Source: Oscillospiraceae bacterium
GTDB lineage: Bacteria > Bacillota > Clostridia > UBA1381 > UBA9506
Assembly: GCA_015069045.1 (NCBI GenBank)
Contig: SVJJ01000001.1
Span: forward strand, 92,621 to 156,620
Reading direction: 5' to 3'
Length of the DNA stretch: 64,000 nt
Shown here: positions 63,737 through 64,000 of the stretch, in pieces
How positions within the stretch are numbered: position 1 is the first letter of the stretch
Layout: the number at the start of each line of letters is the position of its first letter
Notes under the pieces: generated by a model
The model's database searches: none
What the model was told of the DNA's origin: nothing
Seen by the model: the letters and a program-made list of their open reading frames with translations, nothing else
Translations under genes and position numbers: made by a program

Positions 63737-64000
63737 ACAAAAAAACTCGTCTCAAAGATAACTTTGAGACGAGTTATAATAACCCGCGGTACCACTCAAA
63801 TTACGGAATATACAATCCCGTCACTTTCCGGGCTCTAATAAGCCCTTTGCCTTTACGCAGCATTACGGAAGGAGTCTACTCAGTTTAACCTTTCGGTCCT
63901 CCGACTCGGAGGTGATAAGTCATTGGAAAGTCTCACCATTGCCTCGCACCAACCGGCAACTCTCTCCAGGCTCCACAATCCGACCGTCCTCGTCATAGTC
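63737..64000 (-). promoter_or_regulatory. T-box riboswitch, probable Ile (AUC specifier), promoter outside window
   Basis: On the minus strand the apical stem I sequence GGAGAGAGTTGCCGGTTGG matches the first T-box. The specifier loop is closed by GAGG/CCTC and ends in ATC-A, codon at 63914-63916. T-box sequence GAGTGGTACCGCG is near 63785-63797 and a terminator stem (AACTCGTCTCAAAG and its complement, 63744-63775) runs into T. The AGTA bulge is not obvious on the 5' side, so the Ile reading is less certain than the T-box call. The base of stem I reaches the window end. Confidence 0.85.

Overview
The window looks like one contiguous piece of chromosome from a strictly anaerobic, low-GC Firmicute of the Clostridia type, probably from a gut or rumen-like habitat. 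This rests on the AT-rich sequence, strong GGAGG ribosome sites, consensus sigma-A promoters, T-box riboswitches, an SLH-domain surface protein and many Fe-S oxidoreductases. No genus can be named from sequence reading alone. No rRNA, tRNA, CRISPR array, insertion sequence or phage gene was seen.

Region 1 (1-13912) starts with the C-terminal part of DNA topoisomerase I. A one-direction cluster follows: an LDH-fold malate dehydrogenase, fumarase, HdrB, HdrC, HdrA, an MvhD/FlxD protein, two Fe-S proteins, a FAD/NAD(P)H module (FlxA), a soluble fumarate-reductase pair (Fe-S subunit and flavoprotein) and an aspartate:alanine-exchanger-type transporter. Together these could take oxaloacetate to succinate with NADH as donor and no quinone or membrane anchor. 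The HdrA/Flx set suggests that fumarate reduction is coupled to flavin-based electron bifurcation with ferredoxin. This is the most novel-looking system here.

Region 2 (13967-24435) has a perfect consensus promoter before a small ferredoxin:thioredoxin-reductase-like protein and a thioredoxin. It then carries an SLH-anchored phosphate-binding-like protein, an aldose-epimerase-like protein, a hotdog thioesterase, a GH38 alpha-mannosidase, a Ca2+-type P-ATPase and a poorly characterised protein.

Region 3 (24436-47594) is a surface-polysaccharide locus of 23 genes behind a strong promoter and a leader of about 240 nt. It encodes an initiating sugar-phosphate transferase, glycosyltransferases, LicD with a TagD-like cytidylyltransferase, a Wzy-like polymerase and a Wzx flippase. 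It also encodes routes to a UDP-hexosaminuronic acid (TviB/TviC-like), UDP-ManNAcA (WecB/WecC) and dTDP-4-keto-6-deoxyglucose (RmlA/RmlB), plus a GT56 (WecF-like) transferase. The set resembles the enterobacterial common antigen kit. A run of 12 G at the junction of two genes is a candidate phase-variable tract.

Region 4 (47608-58709, minus strand) is an aromatic amino acid operon behind a T-box leader whose specifier reads as UUC (Phe). It runs paaK, ACT protein, pheA, aroB, aroC, aroE-aroK fusion, aroQ, aroA, tyrA, DAHP synthase and a DUF554 membrane protein. Region 5 (58741-64000) has a sodium:solute symporter divergent from a LysR regulator. It ends with a second T-box, specifier read as AUC (Ile), before an acyl-CoA synthetase fused to an XRE-cupin regulator module. 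Two acid:CoA ligases each behind an amino-acid T-box suggest that this organism makes Phe and Ile by activating and reductively carboxylating scavenged acids.
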